A stretch of DNA of 64,000 bases, taken from Pseudomonas chlororaphis. GTDB taxonomy: Bacteria > Pseudomonadota > Gammaproteobacteria > Pseudomonadales > Pseudomonadaceae. The stretch is taken from positions 27,258-91,257 of the forward strand of contig NZ_JSFK01000022.1 of the NCBI RefSeq assembly GCF_000783395.1, read 5' to 3'. This document shows, piece after piece, positions 1 through 8,934 of the stretch (positions within the stretch are counted from its first letter, which is position 1; the number at the start of each line of letters is the position of its first letter). The notes below the pieces were generated by a model. The model was given only the letters and a program-made list of their open reading frames with translations, made no database searches and had not been told where the DNA came from. The translations under genes and the position numbers were made by a program.

Positions 1-460
1 CCATGAAATGCTTGAAGCTGTTGATGCCGTGATGGCTGACCAGCTCGGCCATTTCCTCGCGCACCTGTTCGCTCCACCAGGTGATTGCAACGTGGAAGCC
101 ATAGTCGGAGGCAGACTTTTCCGCCCAGCCGCGCCACTGATGAAACGCCTCCATCAGCGACTGCTGCGGATTGGGAATTACAAAGTCGATGATCGATGTG
201 GTGCCGCCGGCCAGACCGGCCGCCGTGCCACTGTAGAAATCCTCACTGGCCACAGTGCCCATGAAGGGGAGTTGCATGTGGGTGTGCGGATCGATGCCGC
301 CGGGCATCAGGTATTGGCCGCTGCCGTCGAGTACTTCGGCGCCGGCGGGAATATCAAGGTTTTCACCGATGGCTTTGATCACGCCGTCGGCGCAATAGAC
401 GTCGGCGCGATAACTTTCATCATGGGTAACAACGGTGGCGCCACGGATCAACAGAGACAT
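1..460 (-). CDS. hydA: Dihydropyrimidinase / D-hydantoinase (5' part, cut by window edge)
   Basis: N-terminal 153 residues of a cyclic amidohydrolase that opens dihydrouracil, dihydrothymine or hydantoin rings in the cytoplasm, step two of reductive pyrimidine catabolism. The translation has the metal-binding GGIDPHTH motif (His59 and His61). It ends at SFKHFM, where Lys150 should be the carboxylated lysine bridging the two zinc ions. The start codon at 460 has GAGGA about seven bases upstream. It is divergent from the NCS1 permease and N-carbamoyl amidohydrolase, which supply uptake and the next step. The rest of the gene, including later metal ligands, lies outside the window, so integrity cannot be judged. 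Confidence 0.93.
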   Translation of the reverse strand, partial: MSLLIRGATVVTHDESYRADVYCADGVIKAIGENLDIPAGAEVLDGSGQYLMPGGIDPHTHMQLPFMGTVASEDFYSGTAAGLAGGTTSIIDFVIPNPQQSLMEAFHQWRGWAEKSASDYGFHVAITWWSEQVREEMAELVSHHGINSFKHFM

Positions 461-1086
461 TCCGAGTTCCTCGCAGGCATTGACCGACTTGTGTCGGTTC
501 TAGATGTTTTATTGATGTACGGCGTTGCAGGGTGTATTCCTGTCAGCGCTGTCAGGAATAGAAACTAGTCGCAGATTTGCAATAGATCAAGATTATTTTT
601 TATAAGCTTATGACTACTTTAAGTGTATGAAAAATAACGATAAAAAATGTAAATCACCAAAATGGTGAGGCCGTTCACCATTTTGACGCACTTGACAGGA
701 TGGAAATATGAGCAAGATTTCCTATGTGAAATCAGCCGCTTGAAGTTGAGCTGCGGTTGCTCGCTCACGATGAAAATAAATGCAGTGCACCAGTTTGAGT
801 CCTGTCTGTTCGGACAACTTGCCAGGTGTTTAGCCTGAGCACCCAGACAAGTTTCCGCGAACTCACCCGGTGAATAATTAAAACTGATGAATATCAGAAA
901 GTTGCAAAGCGTTTAACGCTCGGCCCGATGCGCAAGCGGGGCACCCGGCACGTTTATTGATGCCGCCGCTGACACCATGGCCGGTGCACGAAAGTTGTCA
1001 GTTCCTCCGGCCATCGTCCGGCTCGCACCCTCGTGTGCTAGCCGGCTGATGAGCAAAAAAATAATCAGAAGAACAGTGGAGCGGCC
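461..1086. other. Divergent intergenic region, pyrimidine cluster
   Basis: This 626-base gap separates the dihydropyrimidinase from the NCS1 permease. The half near the hydrolase is AT-rich and carries the palindrome listed separately (654-685). No convincing gene was seen: reverse-strand reading frames at 913-1227 overlap the permease start and look like shadows. Both divergent promoters must lie here, but no clear -35/-10 pair could be chosen. Confidence 0.6.
654..685. promoter_or_regulatory. Palindromic operator between pyrimidine catabolic genes
   Basis: CAAAATGGTGA (658-668) and TCACCATTTTG (675-685) form a perfect 11-bp inverted repeat around GGCCGT. The left arm also belongs to a second inverted repeat, TCACC-AAAAT-GGTGA (654-668), so three half-sites lie in 32 bases. 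RutR of E. coli (TetR family, pyrimidine control) binds a palindrome of similar style with TGACCA/TGGTCA half-sites. A TetR-type repressor sensing a pyrimidine is therefore the favoured inference; its gene is not in the window. Confidence 0.6.
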
Positions 1087-2571
1087 ATGCAACAGAACAG
1101 ATCGCAAGTGACCGAGCGCGACGGCTTGTATGAACTCGAAGCCGGCAGCGACGTCCTCGACAGTCCCCGTTACAACCACGACATGGCACCGACCAAGGTG
1201 CGCGAACGAACCTGGAACAAATGGCACATCACCGCGCTGTGGGTCGGCATGTCGATCTGCGTGCCGACCTACACCCTCGGTGGCGTGCTGACGGCGTACT
1301 TCGGCTTGAGTGTTGGCGAAGCGCTGCTGGCGATTCTGTTCGCCAATATCATCGTGTTGATTCCGCTGACGCTGAACGCCTTTCCCGGCACCAAATACGG
1401 CATCCCGTTTCCCGTGTTGCTGCGCTCATCGTTCGGCATTCTTGGCTCCAACGTGCCCTGTTTGATTCGAGCGTTGGTCGCGTGTGGCTGGTTCGGCATC
1501 CAGACGATGTTTGGTGGCTTGGCGATTCACCTGTTTCTCGGCTCGATTTTCGACGGCTGGAAATCCCTTGGCGGAACGGGGGAGGTGATCGGCTTCATGG
1601 TGTTCTGGGCGCTGAACCTGTGGGTGGTGATTCGTGGCGCCGAATCGATCAAGTGGCTGGAAACCTTGTCGGCGCCGTTGCTGGTGGCGGTCGGCATTGG
1701 CCTGCTGGTGTGGGCGATGCCCAGTGTGTCGATGACCGAGCTGCTGGCGATTCCGGCCAAACGTCCGGAGGGCGCCAGTGTGGTGAGTTACTTCGCTGCC
1801 GGGCTGACGGCGATGGTCGGTTTCTGGGCGACGTTGTCGCTGAACATTCCTGACTTCAGCCGTTACGCCAAGAGCCAGAAAGATCAGATCCTCGGGCAGA
1901 TTTTCGGGCTGCCGCTGACGATGTTTTTGTTCGCCTCGCTGGGCGTGATCATGACCGCCGCGTCGGTGAAACTGGTCGGTGTGACCGTCTCCGATCCGGT
2001 CACTCTGATCGGGCATATCCAGAGCCCGGTGTGGGTGGCGGTGGCGATGGCATTGATCATCATCGCCACGTTGTCGACCAACACCGCCGCCAATATCGTC
2101 TCGCCAACCAATGACTTTCAGAACATCGCGCCCAAGGTCATCAATCGCACCAAAGCGGTGTTGCTGACCGGGTTTGTCGGGTTGTTGTTGATGGGCCATG
2201 AACTGCTGAAAAAACTCGGTCTGATCGTTTCCGATGTGAGCCTGGAAACCGTGTATTCCAACTGGCTGCTGGGCTATTCGAGCCTGCTCGGGCCGATTGC
2301 CGGGATCATGGTGGTGGACTATTTCCTGATCAAGAAACAGCAACTGGACCTGGCCGGGCTGTACCGCGACGACGTGTATCCGGCGTGGAACTGGGCCGGG
2401 TTTCTCGCGTTCGGTGTGCCGGTGGTGCTGACCTTGTTGTCGCTGGGTAGCGATGCGTTCAGCTGGTTCTACAGCTATGGCTGGTTCACCGGCTCGGCGC
2501 TGGGCGGGATTATTTATTACGGGTTGTGCGTGATGCGTGCGCAGCCATCGATCGTTAAATCAGCGGTGTAA
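1087..2571 (+). CDS. NCS1-family nucleobase/hydantoin permease
   Basis: A 494-residue integral membrane protein of the nucleobase:cation symporter-1 family, inner membrane, with about twelve hydrophobic segments and a hydrophilic N-terminus of about 45 residues. The first helix region contains WNKWH and CVPTYTLGG, and later NIPDFSRYAKS and SPTNDF, all typical of NCS1 carriers for uracil, allantoin or hydantoin. It sits between the dihydropyrimidinase and the carbamoyl amidohydrolase, so uracil, thymine or their dihydro forms are the likely cargo. The exact substrate cannot be read from sequence. Start ATG at 1087 is the first in-frame methionine. Confidence 0.9.
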   Translation: MQQNRSQVTERDGLYELEAGSDVLDSPRYNHDMAPTKVRERTWNKWHITALWVGMSICVPTYTLGGVLTAYFGLSVGEALLAILFANIIVLIPLTLNAFPGTKYGIPFPVLLRSSFGILGSNVPCLIRALVACGWFGIQTMFGGLAIHLFLGSIFDGWKSLGGTGEVIGFMVFWALNLWVVIRGAESIKWLETLSAPLLVAVGIGLLVWAMPSVSMTELLAIPAKRPEGASVVSYFAAGLTAMVGFWATLSLNIPDFSRYAKSQKDQILGQIFGLPLTMFLFASLGVIMTAASVKLVGVTVSDPVTLIGHIQSPVWVAVAMALIIIATLSTNTAANIVSPTNDFQNIAPKVINRTKAVLLTGFVGLLLMGHELLKKLGLIVSDVSLETVYSNWLLGYSSLLGPIAGIMVVDYFLIKKQQLDLAGLYRDDVYPAWNWAGFLAFGVPVVLTLLSLGSDAFSWFYSYGWFTGSALGGIIYYGLCVMRAQPSIVKSAV

Positions 2572-2580
2572 GTGAGGGCC

Positions 2581-2672
2581 CCATCGCTGGCAAGCCAGCT
2601 CCCACAAGGATTGAGTCGTACACAAATTGTGTGTTCAACCCAAAACCTGTGGGAGCTGGCTTGCCAGCGATG
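2581..2672. repeat. REPIN (inverted REP pair)
   Basis: Two REP units in opposite orientation (core ATCGCTGGCAAGCCAGCTC and its complement) are separated by about 40 bases. The pair lies between the permease and the amidohydrolase, where it could form a large hairpin in the transcript. Confidence 0.9.
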
Positions 2673-2729
2673 TCGGCCTGACAGACACCACAGCAGTATC
2701 CATAAGAAAAGCAGCCTGAGGAGATCCCC

Positions 2730-4013
2730 ATGAACGCAGCCGTAGACGTTCTGCAATCGACCCATCAGCACATCAACCGCGATCGCTTGTGGGCGTCGCT
2801 CATGGAGCTGGCCAAACTCGGCGCGACGGTCAAGGGCGGTGTCTGTCGCCTGGCCCTGACCGATCTCGACCGCCAGGCCCGCGACCTGTTCGTGCAATGG
2901 TGCAAGGACGCCGGATGCAGCGTCACGGTTGATGCTGTCGGCAACATCTTCGCCCGTCGCCCCGGGCGTAATCCCAATCTGCCACCGGTGATGACCGGCA
3001 GTCACATTGATACCCAACCCACCGGCGGCAAGTTCGACGGCTGCTTCGGCGTGCTCGCCGGCGTCGAAGTGCTGCGCACGCTCAACGACCTCGGCGTGGA
3101 AACCGAAGCGCCGCTGGAAGTGGTGGTCTGGACCAACGAAGAAGGCTCGCGCTTCGCTCCGTGCATGATGGGTTCGGGTGTGTTCGCCGAGAAATTCACC
3201 CTCGAAGAAACCCTCGCCAAGGTCGATGCCGACGGCGTCACCGTTGGCGAAGCGCTCAACGCCATCGGCTACGCCGGCCCGCGCAAAGTCAGCGGGCATA
3301 AGGTCGGCGCTTATTTCGAGGCGCACATCGAACAAGGCCCGATCCTCGAAGACGAACAGAAAACCATCGGCGTTGTGTTGGGCGCGTTGGGGCAGAAGTG
3401 GTTCGACCTCAAACTTCGCGGCGTCGAAGCGCATGCCGGCCCGACGCCGATGCACCTGCGCAAAGATGCACTGGTCGGCGCCTCGGTGATCGTCGGCGCC
3501 GTCAACCGCGCCGCCCTCGGTCATCAACCCCATGCCTGTGGCACCGTCGGTTGCCTGCAAGCCTATCCTGGCTCGCGCAACGTCATCCCCGGTGAAGTGC
3601 GCATGACCCTCGACTTCCGTCATCTGGAACCGGCGCGTCTCGACTCGATGATTGCCGAGGTGAAGCAAGTCATCGAGGCCACCTGTGAAGAACATGGCCT
3701 GACCTATGAACTGACGCCAACAGCGGACTTCCCGCCGCTGTACTTCGAAAAGGGCTGTGTGGAAGCCGTGCGCGGCGCGGCGAAAGGGCTTGGCTTGTCG
3801 AATATGGACATCGTCAGCGGCGCCGGGCATGACGCGATTTTCCTCGCCGAACTCGGCCCGGCCGGGATGATCTTCGTGCCGTGCGAAGGCGGCATCAGCC
3901 ACAACGAAATCGAGAACGCCGCGCCGGATGATCTGGCGGCGGGGTGTGCGGTGTTGTTGCGGGCGATGTTGGCGGCGTCGGCGATGGTCGCGGGAGGACA
4001 GCGGGCGGCTTGA
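2730..4013 (+). CDS. Zn-dependent N-carbamoyl-beta-alanine / allantoate amidohydrolase
   Basis: A 427-residue M20-family hydrolase that removes the carbamoyl group from N-carbamoyl-beta-amino acids, releasing CO2 and ammonia, the last step of reductive pyrimidine breakdown. Visible metal or catalytic motifs are TGSHIDT (His92), GKFDG (Asp103), TNEEGSRF (Glu137/Glu138), AHIEQGP (His199), GAGHDA (His367) and GISHNE (His391). Length is usual for the family. AGGAGATCCCC precedes the ATG. The gene follows the NCS1 permease on the same strand after a REPIN. Allantoate amidohydrolase is the main alternative, but the dihydropyrimidinase neighbour favours the carbamoyl-beta-alanine role. Confidence 0.88.
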   Translation: MNAAVDVLQSTHQHINRDRLWASLMELAKLGATVKGGVCRLALTDLDRQARDLFVQWCKDAGCSVTVDAVGNIFARRPGRNPNLPPVMTGSHIDTQPTGGKFDGCFGVLAGVEVLRTLNDLGVETEAPLEVVVWTNEEGSRFAPCMMGSGVFAEKFTLEETLAKVDADGVTVGEALNAIGYAGPRKVSGHKVGAYFEAHIEQGPILEDEQKTIGVVLGALGQKWFDLKLRGVEAHAGPTPMHLRKDALVGASVIVGAVNRAALGHQPHACGTVGCLQAYPGSRNVIPGEVRMTLDFRHLEPARLDSMIAEVKQVIEATCEEHGLTYELTPTADFPPLYFEKGCVEAVRGAAKGLGLSNMDIVSGAGHDAIFLAELGPAGMIFVPCEGGISHNEIENAAPDDLAAGCAVLLRAMLAASAMVAGGQRAA

Positions 4014-4018
4014 AGATC

Positions 4019-4071
4019 AAAAGATCGCAGCCTTGTAGGAGCTGTCGAGTAAAACGAGGCTGCGATCTTTT
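4019..4071. terminator. Long hairpin downstream of the amidohydrolase gene
   Basis: AAAAGATCGCAGCC (4019-4032) pairs perfectly with GGCTGCGATCTTTT (4058-4071) around a 25-base loop. It starts five bases after the stop codon. The 3' arm ends in TTTT, so it can act as a terminator. The stem may also belong to a dispersed repeat family. Confidence 0.6.
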
Positions 4072-4114
4072 CCTGTCACCCAAACGTCACATGCTTGTGC
4101 GATTTTGCCGGCCC

Positions 4115-5056
4115 ATGAAAATCATCACCTCCGGCGCGTCCTATCTGGACATCGACGCCTACGCCTGCTGCATCGCTTACGCAGAATTGCTCAACCTGCA
4201 AGGCATTCCCGCCCGCGCCGTCAGCAGCGCGCAACCCAACGCCAGCGTTTCGCACACCGTGCTCGGCTGGGCTGCTGCTTTTGACGATTACCAGCCGACG
4301 CTGGACGATGAGTTTGTCCTGGTCGATGTCTCCGACTATCACCATTTTGACCCGTTGGTGGTGCGCGAACGGGTGGTGGAGGTCATCGATCATCATCCGG
4401 GGTACGAGCATTACTGGCAGCAGAAGCTTGGAGCCGCCGCCGATATCCGTGCGATCGGCGCTGCGGCAACCCAGGTTTTTCAGCGCTGGCAGACGGCCGG
4501 TGTGCTGCCGCAGATCAGCGTGCCAGGTGCCGCTTTGCTGGCGACGGCGATTCTCGACAACACGCTGAACTTCACCGGACAGATGACCACGCCAGCGGAC
4601 ATCGAGGCCTACGCCGACCTCGCTTCACGGGCAAAACTGCCGACAGACTGGCCCCGGCAGTATTTTCTTGAATGTCAGGCCTCGATCGAATCGGATCTGG
4701 CCGCTGCATTGTCGGCCGACTCGAAATGGATGAAACCCGAAAGCAACCTGCCAGGCTTTTTTGTGCAAATGACCGTATGGGATGCTGATGCTTTGCTGCA
4801 AAAGCATCGGCCGATGATCGAGCGCTGGATGGCAGAGCAGGGCGATGACTGGCTGTTGAATGTGATCAGTATCCGCGACCGCAAAAGCTGCTTTCTGGCG
4901 CCAGACGAGGTCAGCCAGCAAAAGCTCAATCGCTTGTTGCCACTTGACTGGCAGGCCGGATTGGCCGTGCGATCGCCGTCAATGCTGCGCAAGGAACTGT
5001 TGAGATTGGGGCTGGACGCTGGCAGTCACTGCGCACCAAACACCATCGTCCAGTAA
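4115..5056 (+). CDS. DHH-family phosphoesterase
   Basis: A 313-residue cytoplasmic protein of the DHH superfamily, metal-dependent phosphoesterases that include RecJ, nanoRNases and manganese pyrophosphatase. Motif I is SYLDIDAYA (Asp12, Asp14), motif II is LVDVSD (Asp71), and the signature IDHHPGYE has Asp92-His93-His94. An upstream in-frame ATG at 4091 is possible, but homologues usually start MKI(I/V)TSGASYLDIDAYA, so 4115 is preferred. The 3' end overlaps the convergent CAP-domain gene by 31 bases. Substrate is unknown; no DNA-repair or pyrophosphatase context is visible. Confidence 0.82.
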   Translation: MKIITSGASYLDIDAYACCIAYAELLNLQGIPARAVSSAQPNASVSHTVLGWAAAFDDYQPTLDDEFVLVDVSDYHHFDPLVVRERVVEVIDHHPGYEHYWQQKLGAAADIRAIGAAATQVFQRWQTAGVLPQISVPGAALLATAILDNTLNFTGQMTTPADIEAYADLASRAKLPTDWPRQYFLECQASIESDLAAALSADSKWMKPESNLPGFFVQMTVWDADALLQKHRPMIERWMAEQGDDWLLNVISIRDRKSCFLAPDEVSQQKLNRLLPLDWQAGLAVRSPSMLRKELLRLGLDAGSHCAPNTIVQ

Positions 5057-5892
5057 ACCCCTTCATCACTGCGCGCCTCACTGGCAAACCCGGCACCAAC
5101 CTGGGTAAACATCGGGTTCATCAGGTTGGCGCAATGCCCGGGACTGGCCAGCCATCCGGCCATGGCCTTGCCCGGTGAACTCTGTCCAGCCGCAATGTTT
5201 TCGCCAATTTGCCGACCACGATAACCCGCCGCACGGGCACGATCGGCGGGCAGGTCGCCATCCGGGTCACGGTGGGCAAAATAGTTGCCGTAAGCCATGG
5301 CTTTGCTGTGTCTCTGTGCGGCGGCGCCCAGCGCGGCGTTCCAGCTCAATGGCCGGGCGGCGGCGAAGCGCTGGCGTCCACACATCCGTGGCCGGGCGCG
5401 CGCGGCGTTGACCTCGGCGAGCAACGCCTTGCCGACGCTGCGGTTATCGCCAACGCGGCTGTCGAGCACCGGTTGCGCCAACACCACTTGCCACTCATTG
5501 CGCGAACGACTGACACCGATGTCGGCGTAGCTCGCATCCAGCAGCGCGGCGCAGTGCTCGTCTTGCAGCAGGTCAAAAGCTTCTTCGGCGTCCTCGGCCC
5601 CGACCACGCGAATACTGCGCACCGCGACAGCGGAATAGCCTGACGACTTCAACGCTTCACGCATGCCGCCGGCGTAGCGATAACCGATCGGCAAAGCCAG
5701 GTTCGACTTCAGCGCCAACGGTGCCAGCCGTTGCGCCGGGCGTCGATCGCAGCGTTGTGGATGGGCGCGATAGTCATTGATGGCGGCCACCAGTTGCCGC
5801 TCCGCACCGGCATGGGCGGTTGCAGCGAACAGCGGCGAAAGGATCAGCAGGCACAGCGAAACGAAGCGAGACGAGCGAACGGCGTGGCGCAT
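5026..5892 (-). CDS. CAP-domain (SCP/PR-1-like) secreted protein
   Basis: A 288-residue protein with a Sec signal peptide (positively charged start, hydrophobic LCLLILSPLFA, likely cleavage after AHA at residue 28). The C-terminal CAP domain (about residues 150-286) shows AMAYGNYFAHRDPDG, GENIAAGQ and WLASPGHCANLMNPMFTQVG, the family hallmarks. The N-terminal half is less conserved and has paired cysteines. Bacterial CAP proteins are exported and poorly understood; some bind envelope components. It is convergent with the DHH gene and overlaps its end. Confidence 0.85.
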   Translation of the reverse strand: MRHAVRSSRFVSLCLLILSPLFAATAHAGAERQLVAAINDYRAHPQRCDRRPAQRLAPLALKSNLALPIGYRYAGGMREALKSSGYSAVAVRSIRVVGAEDAEEAFDLLQDEHCAALLDASYADIGVSRSRNEWQVVLAQPVLDSRVGDNRSVGKALLAEVNAARARPRMCGRQRFAAARPLSWNAALGAAAQRHSKAMAYGNYFAHRDPDGDLPADRARAAGYRGRQIGENIAAGQSSPGKAMAGWLASPGHCANLMNPMFTQVGAGFASEARSDEGVYWTMVFGAQ

Positions 5893-6060
5893 GAGACGGG
5901 CAGCTCTGAAGGAGGACAGCGCATAAGTTGGGTGAACCGCAGAACGCGGCGCGGGTAGGACTGGGTTTTTTCGACTTGGTTCAAGGGGCGGGGAGGGGTT
6001 TTATTGTCGGGCGACGACTTGCTGGTTGTTTCAGGAAGATTAAGCGTGGTTGGACTGGCC

Positions 6061-6153
6061 TCATCGCTGGCAAGCCAGCTCCCACAGGGTGCGGCGTCGT
6101 ACACAAAATTGTGCTCGCCACAAAAACTGTGGGAGCTGGCTTGCCAGCGATGG
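6061..6153. repeat. REPIN between CAP-domain and hydrolase genes
   Basis: An inverted pair of REP cores occupies most of the space between the two leftward genes (gap 5893-6193). Nothing else was seen in this gap. Confidence 0.9.
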
Positions 6154-6193
6154 CGCCCGCCCAGCCAACACAAAAAGCACGGTTGAATCCCCA

Positions 6194-6964
6194 TCAGCGA
6201 TTCAACACATCCCCCATCCACTGCAAATACTGCGCACGGTCGGAAATCGAGTTATGCCCCGAGTCCGGCACCACCCTGAGCACCGCCACGCCTTGCGGGA
6301 AACTCTCCAGCAAACGCTGGGTGCTGGCGCGAGGTATCACCTCGTCGTCGCTCGCCGCCAGCAACAACGTCGGCACGCGGATATGCGCGGCGTATTTGCC
6401 TGACTCGAAACGATCCTTGAGCAACCACTTCACCGGCACCCACGGATATTGCCGCGCCGCGATTTCTTCGAGGCTGTTGTAAGGCGTCACCAGAATCAGC
6501 TGCTGCACCGGCCGTTGACTGGCCAGACGCACCGCGACGCCAGAACCGAGGCTGCGCCCGACCACGGCAACCTGCGGATGACTGGCGTACACCTGATCAA
6601 ACAGCGCCAACGCATCCTCGGCAATCGCCGCCTCGGACGCTGAACCGTCGCTGCCACCGAAGCCGCGGTAGTTCAGCAGATACACCGCGTATTCGGGAAA
6701 CGCCTCGGCAAACTCCGGCAGATTGCGCGATACATCCTCGGCATTGCCGCCGAAATAGATCAGCGCCCGCGACCCGGCCCGCTCGCGGGTGAGCACCGAA
6801 ACCTGCGCGTCCGGCATCGACAAGGTCAGTTGTGAGTCGGTGCTTGTGACGGCATTGGGCTGCGGAAAATAGATCAGCGAACGCTGAAAAAAGAACAGCG
6901 CCGCGCACAGCACCAGGTACACGGCAACGATCAATGCGACGAGTGACATCAGGGTTCGGGACAT
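6194..6964 (-). CDS. Membrane-anchored alpha/beta hydrolase (BEM46/ABHD17-like)
   Basis: A 256-residue protein with one N-terminal membrane helix (about residues 7-26) followed by an alpha/beta-hydrolase domain. The oxyanion-side segment YFGGNAE, nucleophile elbow VVGRSLGSG (Ser138), acid in ASDDEVIP (Asp206 or Asp207) and base SGHNS (His237) give a complete catalytic triad. The family acts as esterases or thioesterases facing the periplasm; the substrate is not predictable. Start at 6964 keeps the whole membrane helix; a second ATG lies five codons in. It is divergent from the aldo/keto reductase. Confidence 0.82.
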   Translation of the reverse strand: MSRTLMSLVALIVAVYLVLCAALFFFQRSLIYFPQPNAVTSTDSQLTLSMPDAQVSVLTRERAGSRALIYFGGNAEDVSRNLPEFAEAFPEYAVYLLNYRGFGGSDGSASEAAIAEDALALFDQVYASHPQVAVVGRSLGSGVAVRLASQRPVQQLILVTPYNSLEEIAARQYPWVPVKWLLKDRFESGKYAAHIRVPTLLLAASDDEVIPRASTQRLLESFPQGVAVLRVVPDSGHNSISDRAQYLQWMGDVLNR

Positions 6965-7076
6965 TCGGCTACTTTTAACGGGGTGTGGAGGATCGCTGTC
7001 GCAGTGTAGTCCAGCGCTGCCAACGGACGAGCCATACACACAACGTGCAACAGATCCACGCAGCAGGGGAACCAGC

Positions 7077-8021
7077 ATGAGCCACACTGAGGGTTACTCC
7101 CGTCGCCGATTGCTTACGCTGGCTGCCGGGGTTTCGGCGGTCTTCACCTTTGATCGGGCGTTGGCCACAACCACTACGTCCGCGACTTCCGGAGGCCACG
7201 CCATGCAGACCCGCGCCATCCCGTCCAGCGCCGAGTCGCTGCCAATCGTGGGCCTGGGCACCTATCGCGGCTTCGACGTCGCTCCCGGTGACCCGGCCTA
7301 TCGGCAATTGCCGGCGGTGCTTGATGAGCTGTTCACAAAGGGCGGCACACTGATCGACAGTTCACCGATGTATGGCCGGGCAGAGGAAACTACCGGTGAG
7401 CTGCTGTCGATCCACGAACCACGTTCGCCGGCGTTCCTGGCGACCAAGGTGTGGACGCGCGGGCGCGAGGAGGGCATTGCGCAGATGGAGCAGTCGTTCA
7501 GCCTGCTGCGCACCGAACGCATCGACCTGATGCAGATCCACAACCTGCTGGACTGGCAAACCCACCTGCCGACCCTGCGTGAATGGAAAGCCCAGGGGCG
7601 CATCCGCTACATCGGCATCACCCATTACACGTCCTCGGCCTACGACGAAGTCGAGGCGGTGCTGAAGGCCGAACAACTGGACTTTCTGCAAATCAATTAC
7701 GCCCTCGATGACCGCGGCGTGGAAAAACGCATTCTGCCGCTGTGCCGCGAGCGTGGCGTGGCAGTGATCTGTAATCGGCCGTTCGGCGGCGGGGGACTGC
7801 TGGCGCGGCTCAAAGGCAAACCATTGCCAGGCTGGGTGTCGGATGTGCAGGTCAACAGTTGGCCACAATTGGCGTTGAAGTTTCTGCTCTCGCATTCGGC
7901 GGTGACCTGCGTGATCCCGGGCACGGGCAATCCACGTTACATGGCCGATAACGCCAGGGCCGGGTTCGGGCCGATGCTCACCGACGCGCAGCGGCATCAG
8001 TTGATTGCGCTGCTCGGTTAA
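7077..8021 (+). CDS. Tat-exported aldo/keto reductase
   Basis: A 314-residue aldo/keto reductase with a twin-arginine type N-terminus (SRRRLL at residues 8-13, then a hydrophobic stretch and ALA near residue 30). The catalytic tetrad is intact: Asp94, Tyr99 (SSPMYGRAE), Lys124 (ATKVW) and His155 (QIHNL). NAD(P)H-dependent enzymes are usually cytoplasmic, so the Tat signal suggests export of the folded, cofactor-loaded enzyme. The stop codon overlaps the end of the convergent LysR gene by four bases. Substrate unknown. Confidence 0.85.
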   Translation: MSHTEGYSRRRLLTLAAGVSAVFTFDRALATTTTSATSGGHAMQTRAIPSSAESLPIVGLGTYRGFDVAPGDPAYRQLPAVLDELFTKGGTLIDSSPMYGRAEETTGELLSIHEPRSPAFLATKVWTRGREEGIAQMEQSFSLLRTERIDLMQIHNLLDWQTHLPTLREWKAQGRIRYIGITHYTSSAYDEVEAVLKAEQLDFLQINYALDDRGVEKRILPLCRERGVAVICNRPFGGGGLLARLKGKPLPGWVSDVQVNSWPQLALKFLLSHSAVTCVIPGTGNPRYMADNARAGFGPMLTDAQRHQLIALLG

Positions 8022-8932
8022 TCGCCCGGAATATGCAGATTGTCGATGTGCTTGAAGCGCTCGACCAGAAAGTCGATCAGGCTGCGCACCCGCGCTGACA
8101 GGTGCAATTGCTGCGGGTAGACCGCATACACGTCGGCGCGTGTCGGCGTCTCGTCCTCCAGCACCAGCCGCAAGCGGCCGCTGCGCACATAGCGAGCGAT
8201 GTCCCACTCGGCGCGCAGCAGAATGCCGAACCCTTCCAGCGCCCAGTTCAACGCCACCTCGCCGTCGTTGCAGCCCAGTGCCCCGCGCACCTTGACGTTC
8301 TGCGTACGCCCACCGTTGGTGAAACTCCACACCCCGTACGGCGTTTCGTTCTGGCGCAAAAAGATGCAGTTGTGCTGCTGCAGATCGGCAAGTTTTTGCG
8401 GCGTGCCATGTTTTTCCAGGTACAGCGGCGAGGCGCAGAGCAAGCGGCGGTTGGAGGCGATCTTGCGCGCATGAAACGCCGCATCGGGCAGGGTGCCGAA
8501 ACGGATGCCCAGATCAAAGCCGTGGGTGGCCAGATCCAGTGGGTGGTCGCTGATTTCCAGCTGGATTTCCACCTCCGGGTATTGCGCGAAAAATGCCGCC
8601 AGCGCCGGACCGATGTAGCGGCGACCGAAACCCAGCGATGCATTTACCCGAATCAGTCCCTTGGGCGTCGCACGGCTGGCGCCGATCAATTGCTCGACCT
8701 CGTCGATCTGCGTGAGGATCCGTGCGGCGTGGGAGAAGTACAACTCGCCCTCGGCAGTCAGGCTCATCGAGCGTGTGGTGCGATTGACCAGACGCACGCC
8801 CAGCCGCGCCTCCAGTGCGGTCAGGCGTTTGCTCACCGCTGGCGGCGTCACGCCCAGTTCGCGGGCGGTGGCGGCGAGGCTGCCCTTGTTGGCCAGCAAG
8901 TGGAAAAACGACAAATCGAGGGTCTGACTCAT
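8018..8932 (-). CDS. LysR-type transcriptional regulator (tartrate module)
   Basis: A 304-residue LTTR with an N-terminal winged helix-turn-helix (KGSLAATARELGVTPPAVSKRL, split by the LysR consensus around residues 14-35) and a periplasmic-binding-protein-like effector domain. It is divergent from the tartrate dehydrogenase gene with a 135-base spacer holding inverted and direct repeats, the usual LTTR arrangement. It therefore probably activates ttuC and dctA in response to tartrate or a related hydroxydiacid. That pairing is inferred from position only. Confidence 0.88.
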   Translation of the reverse strand: MSQTLDLSFFHLLANKGSLAATARELGVTPPAVSKRLTALEARLGVRLVNRTTRSMSLTAEGELYFSHAARILTQIDEVEQLIGASRATPKGLIRVNASLGFGRRYIGPALAAFFAQYPEVEIQLEISDHPLDLATHGFDLGIRFGTLPDAAFHARKIASNRRLLCASPLYLEKHGTPQKLADLQQHNCIFLRQNETPYGVWSFTNGGRTQNVKVRGALGCNDGEVALNWALEGFGILLRAEWDIARYVRSGRLRLVLEDETPTRADVYAVYPQQLHLSARVRSLIDFLVERFKHIDNLHIPGD

Positions 8933-8934
8933 TC

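Noticed and set aside
8..568. Forward 186-codon frame at the left edge
   Set aside because: It is antisense to the dihydropyrimidinase, whose metal-binding motifs are intact on the reverse strand.
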